Shown piece after piece: positions 1 to 11,914 of a DNA stretch of 64,000 bases. The stretch spans positions 214,955,467 to 215,019,466 of the forward strand of contig NC_044976.1 in NCBI RefSeq assembly GCF_008728515.1. Direction: 5' to 3'. The notes under the pieces were generated by a model. It did not search any database. It saw nothing but the letters and a program-made list of their open reading frames with translations, and had not been told where the DNA came from. The stretch comes from Papio anubis. Taxonomy: Eukaryota > Chordata > Mammalia > Primates > Cercopithecidae. Numbering within the stretch: the stretch's first letter is position 1; every line of letters starts with the position of its first letter. The position numbers and the translations under genes were made by a program.

Positions 1-272
1 TATAATCTCAGCACTTTGGGGGGCCGAGGTGGGTGGATCATCTGAAGTCAGGAGCTCGACACCAGCCTGGCCAACATAGTGAAACCTCGTCTCTACTAAA
101 AATAAAAAAATTACCCGGGTGTGGTGGTGGGTGCCTGTAATCCCAGCTACTCAGGGGACTGAGATGGGAGAATCACTTGAACCCGAGAGACGGAGGTTGC
201 AGTGAGCCAAGATCCTCCCACTGCACTCTAGCCTGGGCAACAGAGCAAGATTATCTCAAAAGAAAAGAAAAA
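1..272 (+). mobile_element. Alu (AluS-like), cut by the window edge
   Basis: Starts inside the left arm (tataatctcagcactttgg) and runs through both arms to an A-rich tail at about 258-272. Scattered substitutions point to an older copy. Confidence 0.95.
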
Positions 273-282
273 GTCTAGTAAA

Positions 283-400
283 CTGAATTCTGAGTCAGAT
301 CTTACCTCCTGTGTAACCTTGGCTAAGTTACCAAATTTCTCTTCACCTCAGTTTCTCTGACTGAAATGGAGACATGAGGCAGAAAATCTTTAAGTTCCTG
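283..400 (+). mobile_element. MIR fragment
   Basis: Shows the MIR core: 'ctgtgtaaccttggctaagt', then 'cacctcagtttctc' and 'gaaatggagac'. Diverged. Confidence 0.7.
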
Positions 401-1114
401 CCAAGTTTAAGAGTTTGAAGATTCCATGATACTCTGTGCCCAGGCCCTTCCTTATGTCTGCTTTCACAGCAGGACAAGCAGCAATGCTGTTTTACTGTCT
501 GCATCTTGGGGCTTGTTCCTCTGAACCCTTGAAGACAAGGGCTGAGCCCTGTCAGCTCTTTCCTAAAACACAATTTAAACCCTTCACAATGATCAGAAAT
601 GCCACTCTGGGAGGCCTCCCCGGGTTCTCTGGGTGTTTTGTTGAAGCAGCATCAGGTTGTCTAATGTTCTTTTTGTTGAAGATGATATCTACAAGCTTTA
701 TAAGCTTTCTTCTGATGGGGACAGGGAAGAGGTTAGTTCTCTTAAATACAGTGTTCAACTATCAACCATCAACTTTAGGGAGGCCGTTCAATAGCCCCAG
801 TTTCTCTTTATGTGTAACTAGAGCTAATAAGAGAATGTGGGTAAACTGGGCTGAAAATAAGCCAGCATTACAGTAGTTCATATGATATTTTTAAAAGCAA
901 AACAAAGGTGGCAAGCCAGACTAAATAAGGCTACCATGGCCACTGAAGTTTTGCATCAATTTGTGACCAAAGGACATTTTTCAAATTGACCTAAGCCAAT
1001 TTGGTAACTGCAGTTATTTTTGGTAAATATCATTAGCCTGCCATAGTTCAAAGTAGGTGAGGCTATGGGTTTTCTCCTACAAAACCCAGGTTGTGTTACA
1101 AAGGAAATAAATCT
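401..1114. other. Unique intronic sequence
   Basis: No repeat family or exon recognised. The 146-codon open frame at 436-876 has no recognisable domain and no sensible splice context, so I treat it as chance. Confidence 0.5.
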
Positions 1115-1416
1115 CTTTTTTTGTTCTGTGTTTTTGAGACGGAGTCTCGCTCTGTCACCCAGGCTGGAGTGCAGTGGCGTGATCTTGGCTCACTGCAACC
1201 TCTGCCTCCCGGGTTCAAGCGATTCTCCTGTCTCAGCCTCCTGAGTAGCTGGGACTACAGGCGCGTGCCACCACACCCGGCTAATTTTTATATTTTTAGC
1301 TGAGACGGGGTTTCACCATGTTGGCCAGGGTGGTCTCGATCACCTGACCTCGTGATCCACCCGCCTCGGCCTCCCAAAGTGCTGGGATTACAGGTGTAAG
1401 CCACTGCGCCCGGACA
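1115..1416 (-). mobile_element. Alu, full length
   Basis: Reverse Alu from the T-rich tail to 'gtaagccactgcgcccgg'. Flanked by a near-identical target duplication: aggaaataaatct (1102-1114) and aggaaataagtct (about 1417-1429). Confidence 0.95.
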
Positions 1417-2354
1417 GGAAATAAGTCTTAAGCCAAATTCTGCCATACTTACAGACACGTGTAGCTGACCGGAAGAGTCCTACAATTCGTTTTGTAAGCT
1501 TGATGAAAAGCCGTGCCCCTATCCTTTTAGGTAATCCTACAGCACTTTACATAACGGGTTCCCTAGAGGCGAGTGTGGTTATTGTACTAATGGCATGAGC
1601 CAGAATAATCATCCAGTTAGTCAAGCAGAGAAAAGTGCTCCTGGAATGACCCGAACAATGGGCCAAGCAGTTCAAATCCCTAGGTTAGTTGGGCTTGCTG
1701 GGTTTTATAAGAGCAGGAATGCCTGCTCAATATTTCTAGCCAATCACTATATCTTGAACATAACCATGTGCACCACAGAAAAATAATTTCTAACTTCCAT
1801 GATTCCAGTTAACCTCTGCCATTGACCAGTAATAGAGATAGCCAAAGCAGCGTGGCAACAGCCTTCGGAATGTAACCTTCTGATGAGACTCTCAGATGGT
1901 AACTTGGACTGGCATAGGCACTGAGCAATCAGAACAGATTCTGGCCTCAGCTGATGCTGTACAGAAGCTTCCTACTGAGGCAGAATTGTCTCAGAGAGCT
2001 GCCGAGGCAACCAGGTCTTGCGTAGCTAAGATCTGAGACAGAAGGGAACTATAGAGAGTGGAGTGGGCACTTTTCTCTCCCTGTTCATCTGCTGAGAAGG
2101 CAGCAGACCTTTTGGTGGTATCATGGGGTTTAAGAGACAAAATTTGGGGTTCAGACCTGCCAAGGTAGACAAGATTTAAGAGATTAAGATACTGGGAGGA
2201 AGAGACAAAAAAGTGAACTGGATGCTTCAGTGGTTTTCTCCTTTGAAGCATTTGCCAAATCTTAGGCTGTATATAGTGCAAGAGACTAAGCAAAAAAACC
2301 ATTGTAAGTGGCATTTTCAGTATCACAGTGCTAAGTTAAAAAAAAAAATGACAT
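1417..2354. other. Unique intronic sequence
   Basis: No confident repeat, exon or RNA gene recognised. An old, unnamed repeat cannot be excluded. Confidence 0.4.
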
Positions 2355-2660
2355 GGCCGGGCGCGGTGGCTCACACCTGGAATCCCAGCACTTTGGGAGG
2401 CCGAGGTGGGTGGATCACCTGAGGTCAGGAGTTTGAGACCAGCCTGGCCAACATGGTGAAACCCCATCTCTATTAGAAATACAAAAACTTAGCCGGGTGT
2501 GGTGGCGGGCACCTGTAATCCCATCTACTCGGGAGACCGAGGCAGGAGAATCACTTGAACCTGGGAGGCGGAGGTTGCAGTAAGCCAAGATCATGCCATT
2601 GCGCTCCAGCCCGGGCAACAAGACCCAAACTCCGTCTCAAACAAACAAACAAATCAACAA
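2355..2660 (+). mobile_element. Alu, full length
   Basis: Begins ggccgggcgcggtggctcac and ends in a (CAAA)-rich tail. The flanks 'aaaatgacat' and 'aaaatcacat' look like a decayed target duplication. Confidence 0.95.
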
Positions 2661-2670
2661 AAAAAATCAC

Positions 2671-3092
2671 ATTCAAAGCTTAGTGAGGAGAAGAGGCACT
2701 AGGAGATACCCCACTGGGATCCTTGAAGAATCATACCCTAAAAATAGATGTGAACCTGAAGTAGACAAGCAATACAAAATCTCAGTGAGCTCAGTCTGGG
2801 ATTGGTGTAGCTTGATCACTCCCATTCAGGCTGCCCACCAGAGGACTGGGTGAATGATCACTGAAGAAAGATAGGAGTCTCTACATTTCCCATAAGTTGT
2901 TTCAATCAAAAATGATCAAGCATACCAAGAAATAGGCCTAAAAGAAAAAAAAAATAGGCATTGGAAAAATACCCGTAGTTTACCAGCATTATCAGACATA
3001 AATTTCAAAATATCTGTGATTCATATGTTTAGGAAGATAAATGATACAATACAGAATTTCACCAGAAAATTGGAATTCATAAAAAGAACCTG
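2671..3092 (+). mobile_element. Old L1 (L1M type), segment 1: 5' region
   Basis: Contains 'gaggactgggtgaatgatcac' type text followed by an AT-rich leader into ORF1, as in mammalian L1M 5' ends. It is collinear with the three later segments (to 5905) and is broken by an Alu at 3093. Confidence 0.65.
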
Positions 3093-3390
3093 GGGCTGGG
3101 CGTGGTGGCTCACACCTGTGTAATCACAGCATTTTAGGAGGCTGAGGTGGGCAGATGGCTTGATCCCAGGAGTTCAAGACCAGCGTAGGCAACATGGTGA
3201 AACTCTGTCTCTATACAAAATACAAAAATTAGCCGGGCATGGTGGCACACACCTGTAGTCCCAGCTACTTGGGAGGCTGAGGTGGGAGGATCACCTGAGC
3301 CTGGGAGGTCAAGGTTGCAGTGAGTCAACTTCACTTCAGCCTGGGTGACAGAGATCCTGTCTCACAAAAGAGAAAAGAAAAGAAAAGAAA
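3093..3390 (+). mobile_element. AluJ inside the old L1
   Basis: Starts ggctgggcgtggtggctcac. Has AluJ-type features such as 'gcctgggaggtcaaggttgc' and a (GAAAA)n tail at 3368-3390. Confidence 0.92.
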
Positions 3391-3643
3391 GAGGAAATTC
3401 TGGAGCTTAAAAAATGAAATAATGGATATTAAGAACACAACAAGTGGCTCTAATAGCAGGTTAGATTTAGTACAAGACAGAATTAGTGAAATGGAATACA
3501 AATCAGTTGAAAATATCCAGAGAGATGCAGGGAGAACAAAAAGGATCAAAACACAGAAAAGAGCAGAAGAGACGTGTGGAACACGTGTAACATATAATGG
3601 AAAGCCCAGAAGAGGGGCAGAGGGAATGGGGCAGAAGCAATGT
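3391..3643 (+). mobile_element. Old L1, segment 2: ORF1 coiled-coil region
   Basis: Decayed ORF1 text such as 'gacagaattagtgaaatgga' and 'gagcagaagagacgtgtgga', collinear with L1 ORF1. The frame is broken and not functional. Confidence 0.75.
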
Positions 3644-4006
3644 CTTTTTCTTTTTCTTTTTAGTTGACACATAATAATTGTACATATTTATAGGATAAAA
3701 AGTGATGATTTTGGTATAGGTATACAATGCGTAATGATCAAATCATGGTAATTAGCATATATATCAACTCAAACATTTATCATGTCTTTGTGTTGTGGAC
3801 ATTCAAAATCTTTTTTTCTAGCTTTTTGAAAACATACAATAAATCATCATTAACCATATTCGCCTGAAAGTGCTGCCGAACACCAGAACTCCTTCCTCCT
3901 ACATAGCTATAATTGGGTCTGTAATTTGGTATCTGTTAACGAACCTCTCCCCATCCACCTCTCCTTCCTACCTTTCTCAGCCTCTAACGCCTACAATTCT
4001 ACTTCA
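3644..4006 (-). mobile_element. L1MA-type 3' end inserted into the old L1
   Basis: The poly-T (3644-3661) is the reverse of an L1 A-tail. It is followed by the L1 3' UTR in antisense ('gttgacacataataattgta', then 'gtaatgatcaaatcatggta'). After 4006 the host L1 ORF1 resumes, so this is a clean insertion of a 5'-truncated L1. Confidence 0.85.
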
Positions 4007-5253
4007 GAACATGATTTAAGAAGCCCTGGCTTGCCCCAACTAGGATGTACACAGAGAAAACCACAGCTGGGGACAATGTAGTAAAACCATTGAAAACAAA
4101 AGCCAAGGAGAAAAATGATTACAGCCGTGAGAAAAAAATCGATTATTTTTAAAGGAGCGACAATAAGACAGGAATTCGTTTCTCAACAGAAACAATGGAT
4201 GCCAAGAGACAATGGGATGTCGTATTCATGAATTGAAAGAATGTAACTGTCAACCTAAAAGTTTACAAACTTAACAAAGATATTCATCAAACATTGAAGT
4301 GAAATAAAGACATTTCAGGACAAAAATGGAAAGAATCTATCACCAGTAGACGGACACGGAAAGAAATACTAAAAGGAAGTATACAGATAAGAAGAAAATG
4401 ATCCCGGAAATGCAGGAAGGAGTGAAAGCTGACAGAAAAGGTCAACATGTGGTTAAGTTGAAATGTATTAAGAATATAAGATGTATTGATGGCTGGATAG
4501 AGGGATGGATAAATATGTGATAAAGTAAATGTAGAAAAAATTTTCACGTGCAGAAATGTGGAAAAATTAAAGAATCTGGATGAAGGGCATATGGGCATTC
4601 ACCATACAATTCTATTTTTGTGAAATGTTCAGAAAATAAATATGGGGCAAATATAAATGAACATTGACCATATAAAAGAACAAAAATGGGATTTTGTGGG
4701 CGCTAAAATATATGTAGCATTAAATGCATGACAAAAATAATACAGGAAGTGAAAGGGGATAAATGGAGTTAAAGTGTAATAAAATCGTAACATCTGTAAG
4801 TATTAAAACTCAGAATTTTATTAGACTATAATAAGTGAAGGACACATAATGTAATCTGCAGAGCAACTAGTAAAATAATGCATAAAAGGGGAAATAGAAT
4901 GAAAAATACATGATTAATCTAAAAGAATTCAAGAAAGAAGAGGAAAGAGAATATAAAATAGGTGGACTAATAGAAAACAACTGTAAGATGGTAGCTATAA
5001 ATTCAAATATATCTGTAATTGAGTTACATGAAAATTGGCTAAATACTCTAATTAGAAGATAGTTATTGTTAGACTATTTTAAAGACAACAAAATCTAATT
5101 AAATACTGCTTGTAAGATACACTTCATAAATTTAAGGACAAAAAGAAGTTGAAGATAAAAGAATGAAAAAAAAAAAGATATACCTTGTAAATGCCAACCA
5201 AAATAAGCTGGCATAATTCTAACATCAGAGAAAATAGACTTTTCAAGAATCAT
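4007..5253 (+). mobile_element. Old L1, segment 3: end of ORF1, spacer, start of ORF2
   Basis: Resumes with 'tttaagaagccctggcttgc', then 'caatggatgccaagagacaa', typical of the ORF1 C-terminal region. After 4900 it matches the start of ORF2 (endonuclease). Heavily decayed. Confidence 0.75.
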
Positions 5254-5490
5254 CATGAGGTGAGGAGTTCAAGACCAGCCTGACCAACATGGAGAAACCC
5301 CATCTCTACTAAAAATACAAAGTTAGCTGGGTGTGGAGGCGCATGTCTATAATCCCAGCTACTCGGGAGGCTGAGGCAGGAGAATCGCTTGAACCCTGGG
5401 GACGGAGGTTGTGGTGAGCCAAGACTGCACCATTGCACTCCAGCCTGGGCAACAAGGGTGAAACTCCATCTCAAAAATAATAAATAAATA
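5254..5490 (+). mobile_element. Alu, 5' truncated
   Basis: Begins within the left arm ('gaggtgaggagttcaagacc') and ends 'ctccatctcaaaaataataa'. It lies within the old L1. Confidence 0.9.
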
Positions 5491-5905
5491 AGTATCTTTA
5501 ATTTATCACTAATGATAAATACCCAAAAATGTGCAGAATTAAAAGAAGAAACCAGTCTGTAATCATAGAAGGGGAGAAGATCTGAATGTCTCAACAATGA
5601 CACAATTCATTTCCAAGTACAACTGGGACATTAACCAAAATTGACCATATGTTGGCTCATAAAGCAATTCTTGACAAAATTCAAAGGACTAAAATCATTC
5701 AGGGTATTTTTTTTTGACCAGAGAGAAATTAAGCTATAAATCAATGACCATAAAAATAGAAAATTAGAAAATCAGAATATCACCAAATGTTTAGAAATTA
5801 AGCAATCTACTTATAAATAACCAATAGGTTAAAGAAGAAATTTCAGTGGATTTCAGACAGTAGTTGGAAATTAAATGATGATGAAAATTTTATACATCAA
5901 GCGCC
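5491..5905 (+). mobile_element. Old L1, segment 4: ORF2 endonuclease region
   Basis: 'ttgaccatatgttggctcat' and 'accaataggttaaagaagaa' match decayed ORF2 endonuclease/linker DNA. The L1 stops near 5905; no reverse transcriptase domain follows. Confidence 0.75.
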
Positions 5906-6036
5906 AACTAACCAATCACCCCTGAAGTATGTATTCCTGAAAAAGGCACTCCGAATATTAAATAACTACTCCTATAATGTAAATTAATAACTAATCCACA
6001 CATTAGTATACTATGTATACTGAAGCACTGTAATTT

Positions 6037-6333
6037 ATTTATTTGTTTATTTAGAGACAGAGTCTTGCCCTGTTGCCCAGGCTGGAGTGCAATGGCATGA
6101 TCTCGGCTCACTGCAACCTCTGCCTCCCGGGTTCAAGCAATTCTCCTGCCACAGCCTCCAGAGTAGCTGGGATTACAGGTGTGCACCACCACACCCGGCT
6201 AATTTTTGTATCTTTAGTAGAGACGGGGTTTCACCATGTTGGCCAGGCTAGTCTCGAACTCCTGACCTGGTGATCTGCCCACCTTGGCCTCCCAAAGTGC
6301 TGAGATTACAGGTGTGAGCCACTGTGCCCGGCC
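6037..6333 (-). mobile_element. Alu, full length
   Basis: Reverse Alu with a (TTTA)-rich tail, ending 'gagccactgtgcccggcc'. Target duplication: tgaagcactgtaattt (6021-6036) and tgaaggactgtatttt (6334-6349). Confidence 0.95.
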
Positions 6334-6349
6334 TGAAGGACTGTATTTT

Positions 6350-7696
6350 AAAGTAAATTACTGATAGTGTGACAAGAATGGAGATAATTGTAACAATTGT
6401 AACACTTCAGGTGAGATTTCCAATTATTAAAAAGCAACACTTAGGTGAAGCTATTTTGAAAACATATTTATTCTATCATATTATCAATCATCTCAAACTG
6501 TATATGTGACTTGCAGTTGATTTTTCAAATATTCAAACATCATTTATGATTATCCATCAAATGGCCATCTTGTTCCATTTCCCTGCATATCTCCTTTCTG
6601 TGTAGAAGTCTTCCTTCTGGGAGCGGAGGGAGGTAGGTGGGATGAGAGCCTGGTCTGCCACACTTTATATTCCAGTATTTTTAACCCAGTTTGCTTTAGT
6701 GTGGTCAGAGAAGCTGGAAATCGAATCAGAGACCTCAGGGGCAACTCAGATAAGTCAGCCTGGATGCAAAGGTTACCAGTCTCGGCTCCGTGTGTTTTAT
6801 TAGAAGCTAGTGGAATGTTATCCTTGACTCTGCCAGCAAAAATCTTCACCTGAGAGGCAACTGGGTTAAGGAAGAACATGCTGAAAATAGAAATGATGAA
6901 CCGTAGCCGAAAACTGTTTATCCACAGCAACCACCAGAAGAAGTGAGGGGTGGGAGAGAGCGCAGCAGTTGGCAATCAGAGCGTGCATATAAGCAAACGG
7001 ATCATTTCTTCCAAGCTGTGTCTGAGGGCACTCAGTCATGTATACTGAGCTTTCTTCCTGAAAAGATAGTTTAAATCTATATGGATGGTGAAGTTTTCTT
7101 CCTTTCCATAATATGGTCATTAACATTTCACTTTCTTTTAGCCAGAAACTTTCAATAATTTAACAGCTGCTCTTCCAGGCTGCCGTGAGAAAGGCCAGTC
7201 TCCACCCACTGCCTCCTGGTTTTGTCCTTCCAGGTACAGAATCTGAGAGGAACTGGGGAGAAGGGGCGGCAATGAGGCTCGTCTCCTCTCACTCCTCTTT
7301 CTTCCCTGCCTGTGTTTCTTTGATGGGTTCACATTCTTCTTCTGGCATCAGATGGCAAATGCCGTCGAGGAACTGGTGAGGAAAATGGGAAGGGGTGTGT
7401 GTGTGTGTTAGAAGGGAAGAGGAAAATTCACAAGTGTTCTTTAAGAAAAGCAGACACAGTTACATTCATGAGGCAGCCGGTTGCCAGACTAGTAGGAGTC
7501 CTGAAGGAACAACTTGGATTGCATTTTTTATCGGTTTTTATCTAGACCAAATCTCTTTTATTTCAGTGATGCCAAGCAGCTCATGTTACCTTTCTCCAAA
7601 GAGAAAGATGTATGAGAGCTTCAAAATCAGGACAATTCTCAATGTCCTTGGTATTGACTAATATTAAAAATGTAAGAGAACACTAGAATAATAGTG

Positions 7697-7698
<2 letters not shown>
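6350..7698. other. Unique intronic sequence
   Basis: No exon or repeat recognised, apart from a short (GT)n at 7394-7409. The 141-codon reverse frame at 6550-6975 has no recognisable domain. Confidence 0.45.
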
Positions 7699-7727
<29 letters not shown>

Positions 7728-7728
7728 G
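7699..7728 (+). repeat. (GT)n microsatellite
   Basis: Fourteen to fifteen uninterrupted GT units; likely length-variable. Confidence 0.95.
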
Positions 7729-9479
7729 TTTCCTTTCCTGGAGAGGGTCATCCTTTACAAATATAACCTAGATTAATCCAACATCATGATAGTCTGAAGA
7801 GGTTAAATAAATCAGCCCAGATACACAGGTGTTTGAGCCAAGGCTACATGATAAGTCTAGGGGTAAAGCCAAATAGAGGTAGAGTCCCTAATTCATAGCT
7901 AACCTGCACTGCCATAGTCTATTGGAGTGAGGTAGAAATTATAATCTGATTTTATTATTCCAGGACAGGTAAACTTGGCTGAGGACACACAGCTTGGAAC
8001 CCTAGCCCACAGATAAATAGACAACTTTATATAGTATAATTTGAGTAAGCCAAAAAGTTTCCACTTACATATTTTCTAGACCTCTACTTTAGAGTAATCT
8101 GAGGGGGATAGAGGGGCAAAGTGAGCAGCATTTCTTCAGAAATCACGTTGTCTGGAAAGAGCTCAGTAGCACACATGGCTCTCTGTCAGCCAATTGCTGG
8201 GCCTGGGCCTGGAGGGCCATAGAGCCGGACAGAGGCCTTGTTTCGTTTGATTTGGCTTCTGCTTGTGGTATTCAGGCTGGTAGGTCTGATGCCTGGTAAA
8301 GTGCTAAAGCAGTCATGGGTGCGAGGTACACAGTGTGGAACGTGTCAAAGGGCCATTTTCCTAAGGGAGATATTCTCCCCTTCTAGGAATTTGCTGAGTG
8401 GAAGCGTTTCCTTCCTGCCTGTTCTCTGACCTGCAATGCGTGCTTTGTTTTAGGCTGGATAGCTATTCATCATCGATGAGATTATAGACAGTCCCTGTGC
8501 TTGCTAAGAACAGTGGGAGTTTTAGGACTACTGCATTTTAGATATTCATTTTCTAAGCCCCCAAGTGTAGAGCATCCAAAGCTATTCCTTCCAGCTCTGA
8601 AATTTCTTTGGGAGAAAGTTGTCAACTTTCCTTAGAGGAAAAAGGAAGCCATTTCATCAGGGCACTGACCTCATTCCTGCGAGCTTGGCTGGCTGAGCCC
8701 TGGGAGTGACACCTGTCCCAGTCTTCGGCTTTAGCAAGTGATCGATTTGAAGAAATGGTATTGGTCATTTAACCCACAAACTGATTCTGAAATAAGACTC
8801 ATTTGTAATAAATACATCTCACATTGAGGACTGAATTCTTCAACACATGTTCCAAGTTTTCTCAGTTAGAAAAAATACAGTACTTTGTAAAGTATAAAAT
8901 TCATAACTCTGTATAACCCAAACAATAGGTTGAAACCTGGGTTTGTTGTAAGTAATATATTAATAACACCTGGTGTAATACCTGTTAACATGCTCGGTGC
9001 CTGAAGCAAATTGGCAAGCGCTTCCTCTCCTTTTGCCAATAACTTGTCAGAAACTGAATTAGAGTTCCTTCCAAACTCTCAGAAGAACATCCAAGGCAAG
9101 ACAGCTTATGTAGCTCTCGAACTTCACCAGGGCGAGGGCTGGGCGCCGGCCAACTAGAGAAGCCACAGCTGAATTAGAGGAGGAATTCCGAGGAGCTGGG
9201 CAGGGGCCTCTTGATGGCAAGATGCTGAATGGGATAAGAATGTGATGAATTAATTGATTTGTATCTTATACAAGAGTTGCAGTAAGGATGGTGAAATTCA
9301 TTTCCTTCCATAGATCCTGCCCCTTTCTTGATAAGTCTGTGAGCAGCGTTGCCAGAGCTGCCTAAAATGCCACCTCCCTTCCCTGACAATCAAAGAGGAA
9401 TCTTTCGAGGCAGCCTGAGTGCTAATGATGAACTCAGGCTTTGTTAAAATCAAGACCACCTACTACACGTATGTGATGT
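7729..9479. other. Mostly unique intronic sequence with weak MIR traces
   Basis: 7795-7850 and 7935-8000 carry faint MIR-like text ('ttattattccaggacaggta', 'gaggacacacagct'). Nothing recognised from 8000 to 9479. Confidence 0.4.
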
Positions 9480-9612
9480 GTTAAGGACTTTCAGATGCAT
9501 GATTTTAAACATTCTGGCCATCCTGTGACGTCAGTACCATTATTATCCCCATTTCATGGACCAAACAGTCGTTTAGAGAACTTCAGTAATTTACACGAGG
9601 CAATCTGGTGTG
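9480..9612 (-). mobile_element. MIR fragment
   Basis: Reverse MIR: 'accattattatccccatttc' followed by a decayed 'gaggaaactgaggc' region. Confidence 0.75.
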
Positions 9613-9639
9613 AAAAGTTTGAGAGAGGAGACTGCAACC

Positions 9640-9797
9640 CGGCCACCCGGGTCCAGATCTTGGCCTTGCCACTTACGAGCTATGTGACCTTCAGAAAAGG
9701 TCTTAACTTCTTTGTGTTTCAGTTTCCTTATCTGTAGACTAAGGATAATAGTGTCGTGGATGTCACAGTTGTCATGAGGGTTAAATAAGTTGATATA
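9640..9797 (+). mobile_element. MIR, left part (split by an Alu)
   Basis: 'cttgccacttacgagctatg', 'gtttcagtttccttatctgt' and 'gagggttaaataagttgata' are the MIR core. The element continues at 10116 after the inserted Alu. Confidence 0.85.
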
Positions 9798-10100
9798 GGC
9801 TGGGCGCGGTGGCTCAAGCCTGTAATCCCAGCACTTTGGGAGGCCGAGGTGGGCGGATCACGAGGTCAGGAGATCGAGACCATCCTGGCTAACACGGTGA
9901 AACCCCGTCTCTACTAAAAAATACAAAAAACTAGCTGGGCGAGGTTGCGGGCGCCTGTAGTCCCAGCTACACAGGAGGCTGAGGCAGGAGAATGGCGTGA
10001 ACCTGGGAGGCGGAGCTTGCAGTGAGCTGAGATCCGGCCACTGCACTCCAGCCTGGGCGACAGAGCAAGACTCCGTCTCAAAAAAAATAAATAAATAAAT
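9798..10100 (+). mobile_element. AluYR-type (Old World monkey lineage), young
   Basis: Nearly consensus, with 'ggctcaagcctgtaatccca' and 'gagatccggccactgcactc'. The tail is (AAAT)n. It has a perfect 15-bp target duplication, aaataagttgatata, at 9783-9797 and 10101-10115, and it splits a MIR. Confidence 0.95.
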
Positions 10101-10115
10101 AAATAAGTTGATATA

Positions 10116-10165
10116 TAGACAGCTCCGAGAACCTGGCCTGGCATATGGTAAGGACTAGCTACTTA
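10116..10165 (+). mobile_element. MIR, right part
   Basis: 'gaacctggcctggcatatgg' continues the MIR at 9640-9797. Confidence 0.75.
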
Positions 10166-10997
10166 ACTTGTTTTTACTGTGTGAGAGATTTGAACCCAGT
10201 TTAATTTGATGCTAGGGTCAGAGTTCTTTGTCATCTGTTCTTAAGAAGCCAGTGGGATGAACGTCTTCTTTCTCTTACATTTACAAAGAGATGATAAGCC
10301 TGCTTTAGAAGAGTTATCACGCCTGCAGAGGTATCACAGAGATTAGTTTTTATCCGCAGAGCACTTTTTAAATGGAGGATAATTGCTACACTGGGCTAGT
10401 GTGGTAGTAAGAATTCATATCAGAATTAGACTTTGTGACCGAAAGTATAAACAAATGCATGTTTGCTAAGACTAGCCACATATTTAGAGGCATATAGCAG
10501 TCTGAAATAATTCTATTCCTTTATCAACATACAGACGGAGGATTGTTGAGCCTTTTGCTAAATTTGGCTCTGCTGCACTTCCGTCTTTAGAACTAGGCAA
10601 TTGCTTCATCATGCCCGTATTGTGCTGGCCTGATATTTTGGTAACTACGGCACTGCCGCACATTGATGGAACACCAGCTGTACGTCTATAGAATACTCTG
10701 AGAACTTGGCCGTTCACCACCCAAAGTTTTCATACAAACCAACGAAGGCGGCACATACTTCAGATGAGACAGGCACCAGACCTGTAGTATAGGTGGACAG
10801 ATAAGTAGATTTTGCTTTTCTGATAAAAAAGGAATCTTGTGTGTTGTTTTAGAACTACTTGATATGGACGGTGAGTGCAGCACGATTTCTTCCAACCCGA
10901 GATTTAATGAAGACCTAGATACAACATTACATACTTTGTTACATCTTTTTGAGAATGAGTTGGAGTGAGGAGATGTTATGTTTAAAAAGAAGAGGCA
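10166..10997. other. Unique intronic sequence
   Basis: No exon or repeat recognised. Confidence 0.45.
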
Positions 10998-11306
10998 GGC
11001 TGGGCAGGGTGGCTCATGGCTGTAATCCCAGCACTTTGGGAGGCCGAGGTGGGTGGATCATGAGGTCAAGAGTTCAAGACCAGCCTAACCAACATGGTGA
11101 AACCCTATCTCTACTAAAAATAGAAAAATTAGCCGGCTGTAGTGGCGCACGCCTATAATCCCAGCAACTCGGGAGGCTGAGGCAGGAGAATTGCTTGAAC
11201 CCAGGAGGTGGAGGTTGCAGTGAGCTGAGATCGTGCCACTGCACTTCAGCCTGGCAACAGAGAGAGCAAGACTCCGTCTCAAAAAAAAAAAAAAAAAAAA
11301 AAAAAA
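10998..11306 (+). mobile_element. Alu, full length
   Basis: Starts ggctgggcagggtggctcat and ends in a 26-bp poly-A. 'aagaagaggca' before it is echoed by 'gaagaggaagaggca' after it. Confidence 0.95.
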
Positions 11307-11616
11307 GAAGAAGAAGAGGAAGAGGCAACAATTATCTTGGCAAACCATGACTAATTTAGACTATAAGCTCAGTGAAGATCAAAACTAGGTTGTTCTTGTT
11401 TCAGGCACTCTCTGTATGTTTTTGTTGAATGAATGAAAATAATAGTTATGATTATAGATATTCTCTAAGTATGAAGAAAATGACTCTGGATAAGTAAAGG
11501 CACATAAAATGGTAGGAGGGTTAAAGAGCATCCGTGGGTACCAACTGTTTTGTCATGAGAGGGGGCTATCTCTGAAAAATTTCTATATTAATTGGAAAAG
11601 AAGCTTATGGGAACTT

Positions 11617-11914
11617 TTTTTTTTTTTCTTTTTGAGACGGAGTTTCACTCTTGTCACCCAGACTAGAGTGCAGTGGCACGATCTCGGCTCACTGCAACCT
11701 CCGCCTCCTGGGTTCAAGCGATTCTCCTGCCTCAGCCTCCCGAGTAGCTGGGATTACAGGCGCTGCCACCACCCCGGCTAATTTTGTATTTTTAGTAGAG
11801 ACGGAGTTTCTCCATGTTGATCAGGCTGGTCTTGAACTCCTGACCTCAGGTGATCTGCCTGCCTCGGCCTCCCAAAGTGTTGGGATTACAGGCATGAGCC
11901 ACCGCGCCCGGCCA
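11617..11914 (-). mobile_element. Alu, full length
   Basis: Poly-T to 'gagccaccgcgcccggcc'. Flanks 'atgggaactttt' and 'atggtgaactttt' form the target duplication. Confidence 0.95.

Noticed and set aside
436..876. 146-codon open frame
   Set aside because: No recognised domain and no exon signals. Chance length for this composition.
7550..7640. Possible splice acceptor (ctcttttatttcag) followed by a short open frame
   Set aside because: No matching donor and no recognised peptide. Such acceptor-like strings are common in introns.
11074..11348. Conserved-looking peptides such as SVAQAGVQW in many places
   Set aside because: This is the well-known translation of antisense Alu, not a protein family.
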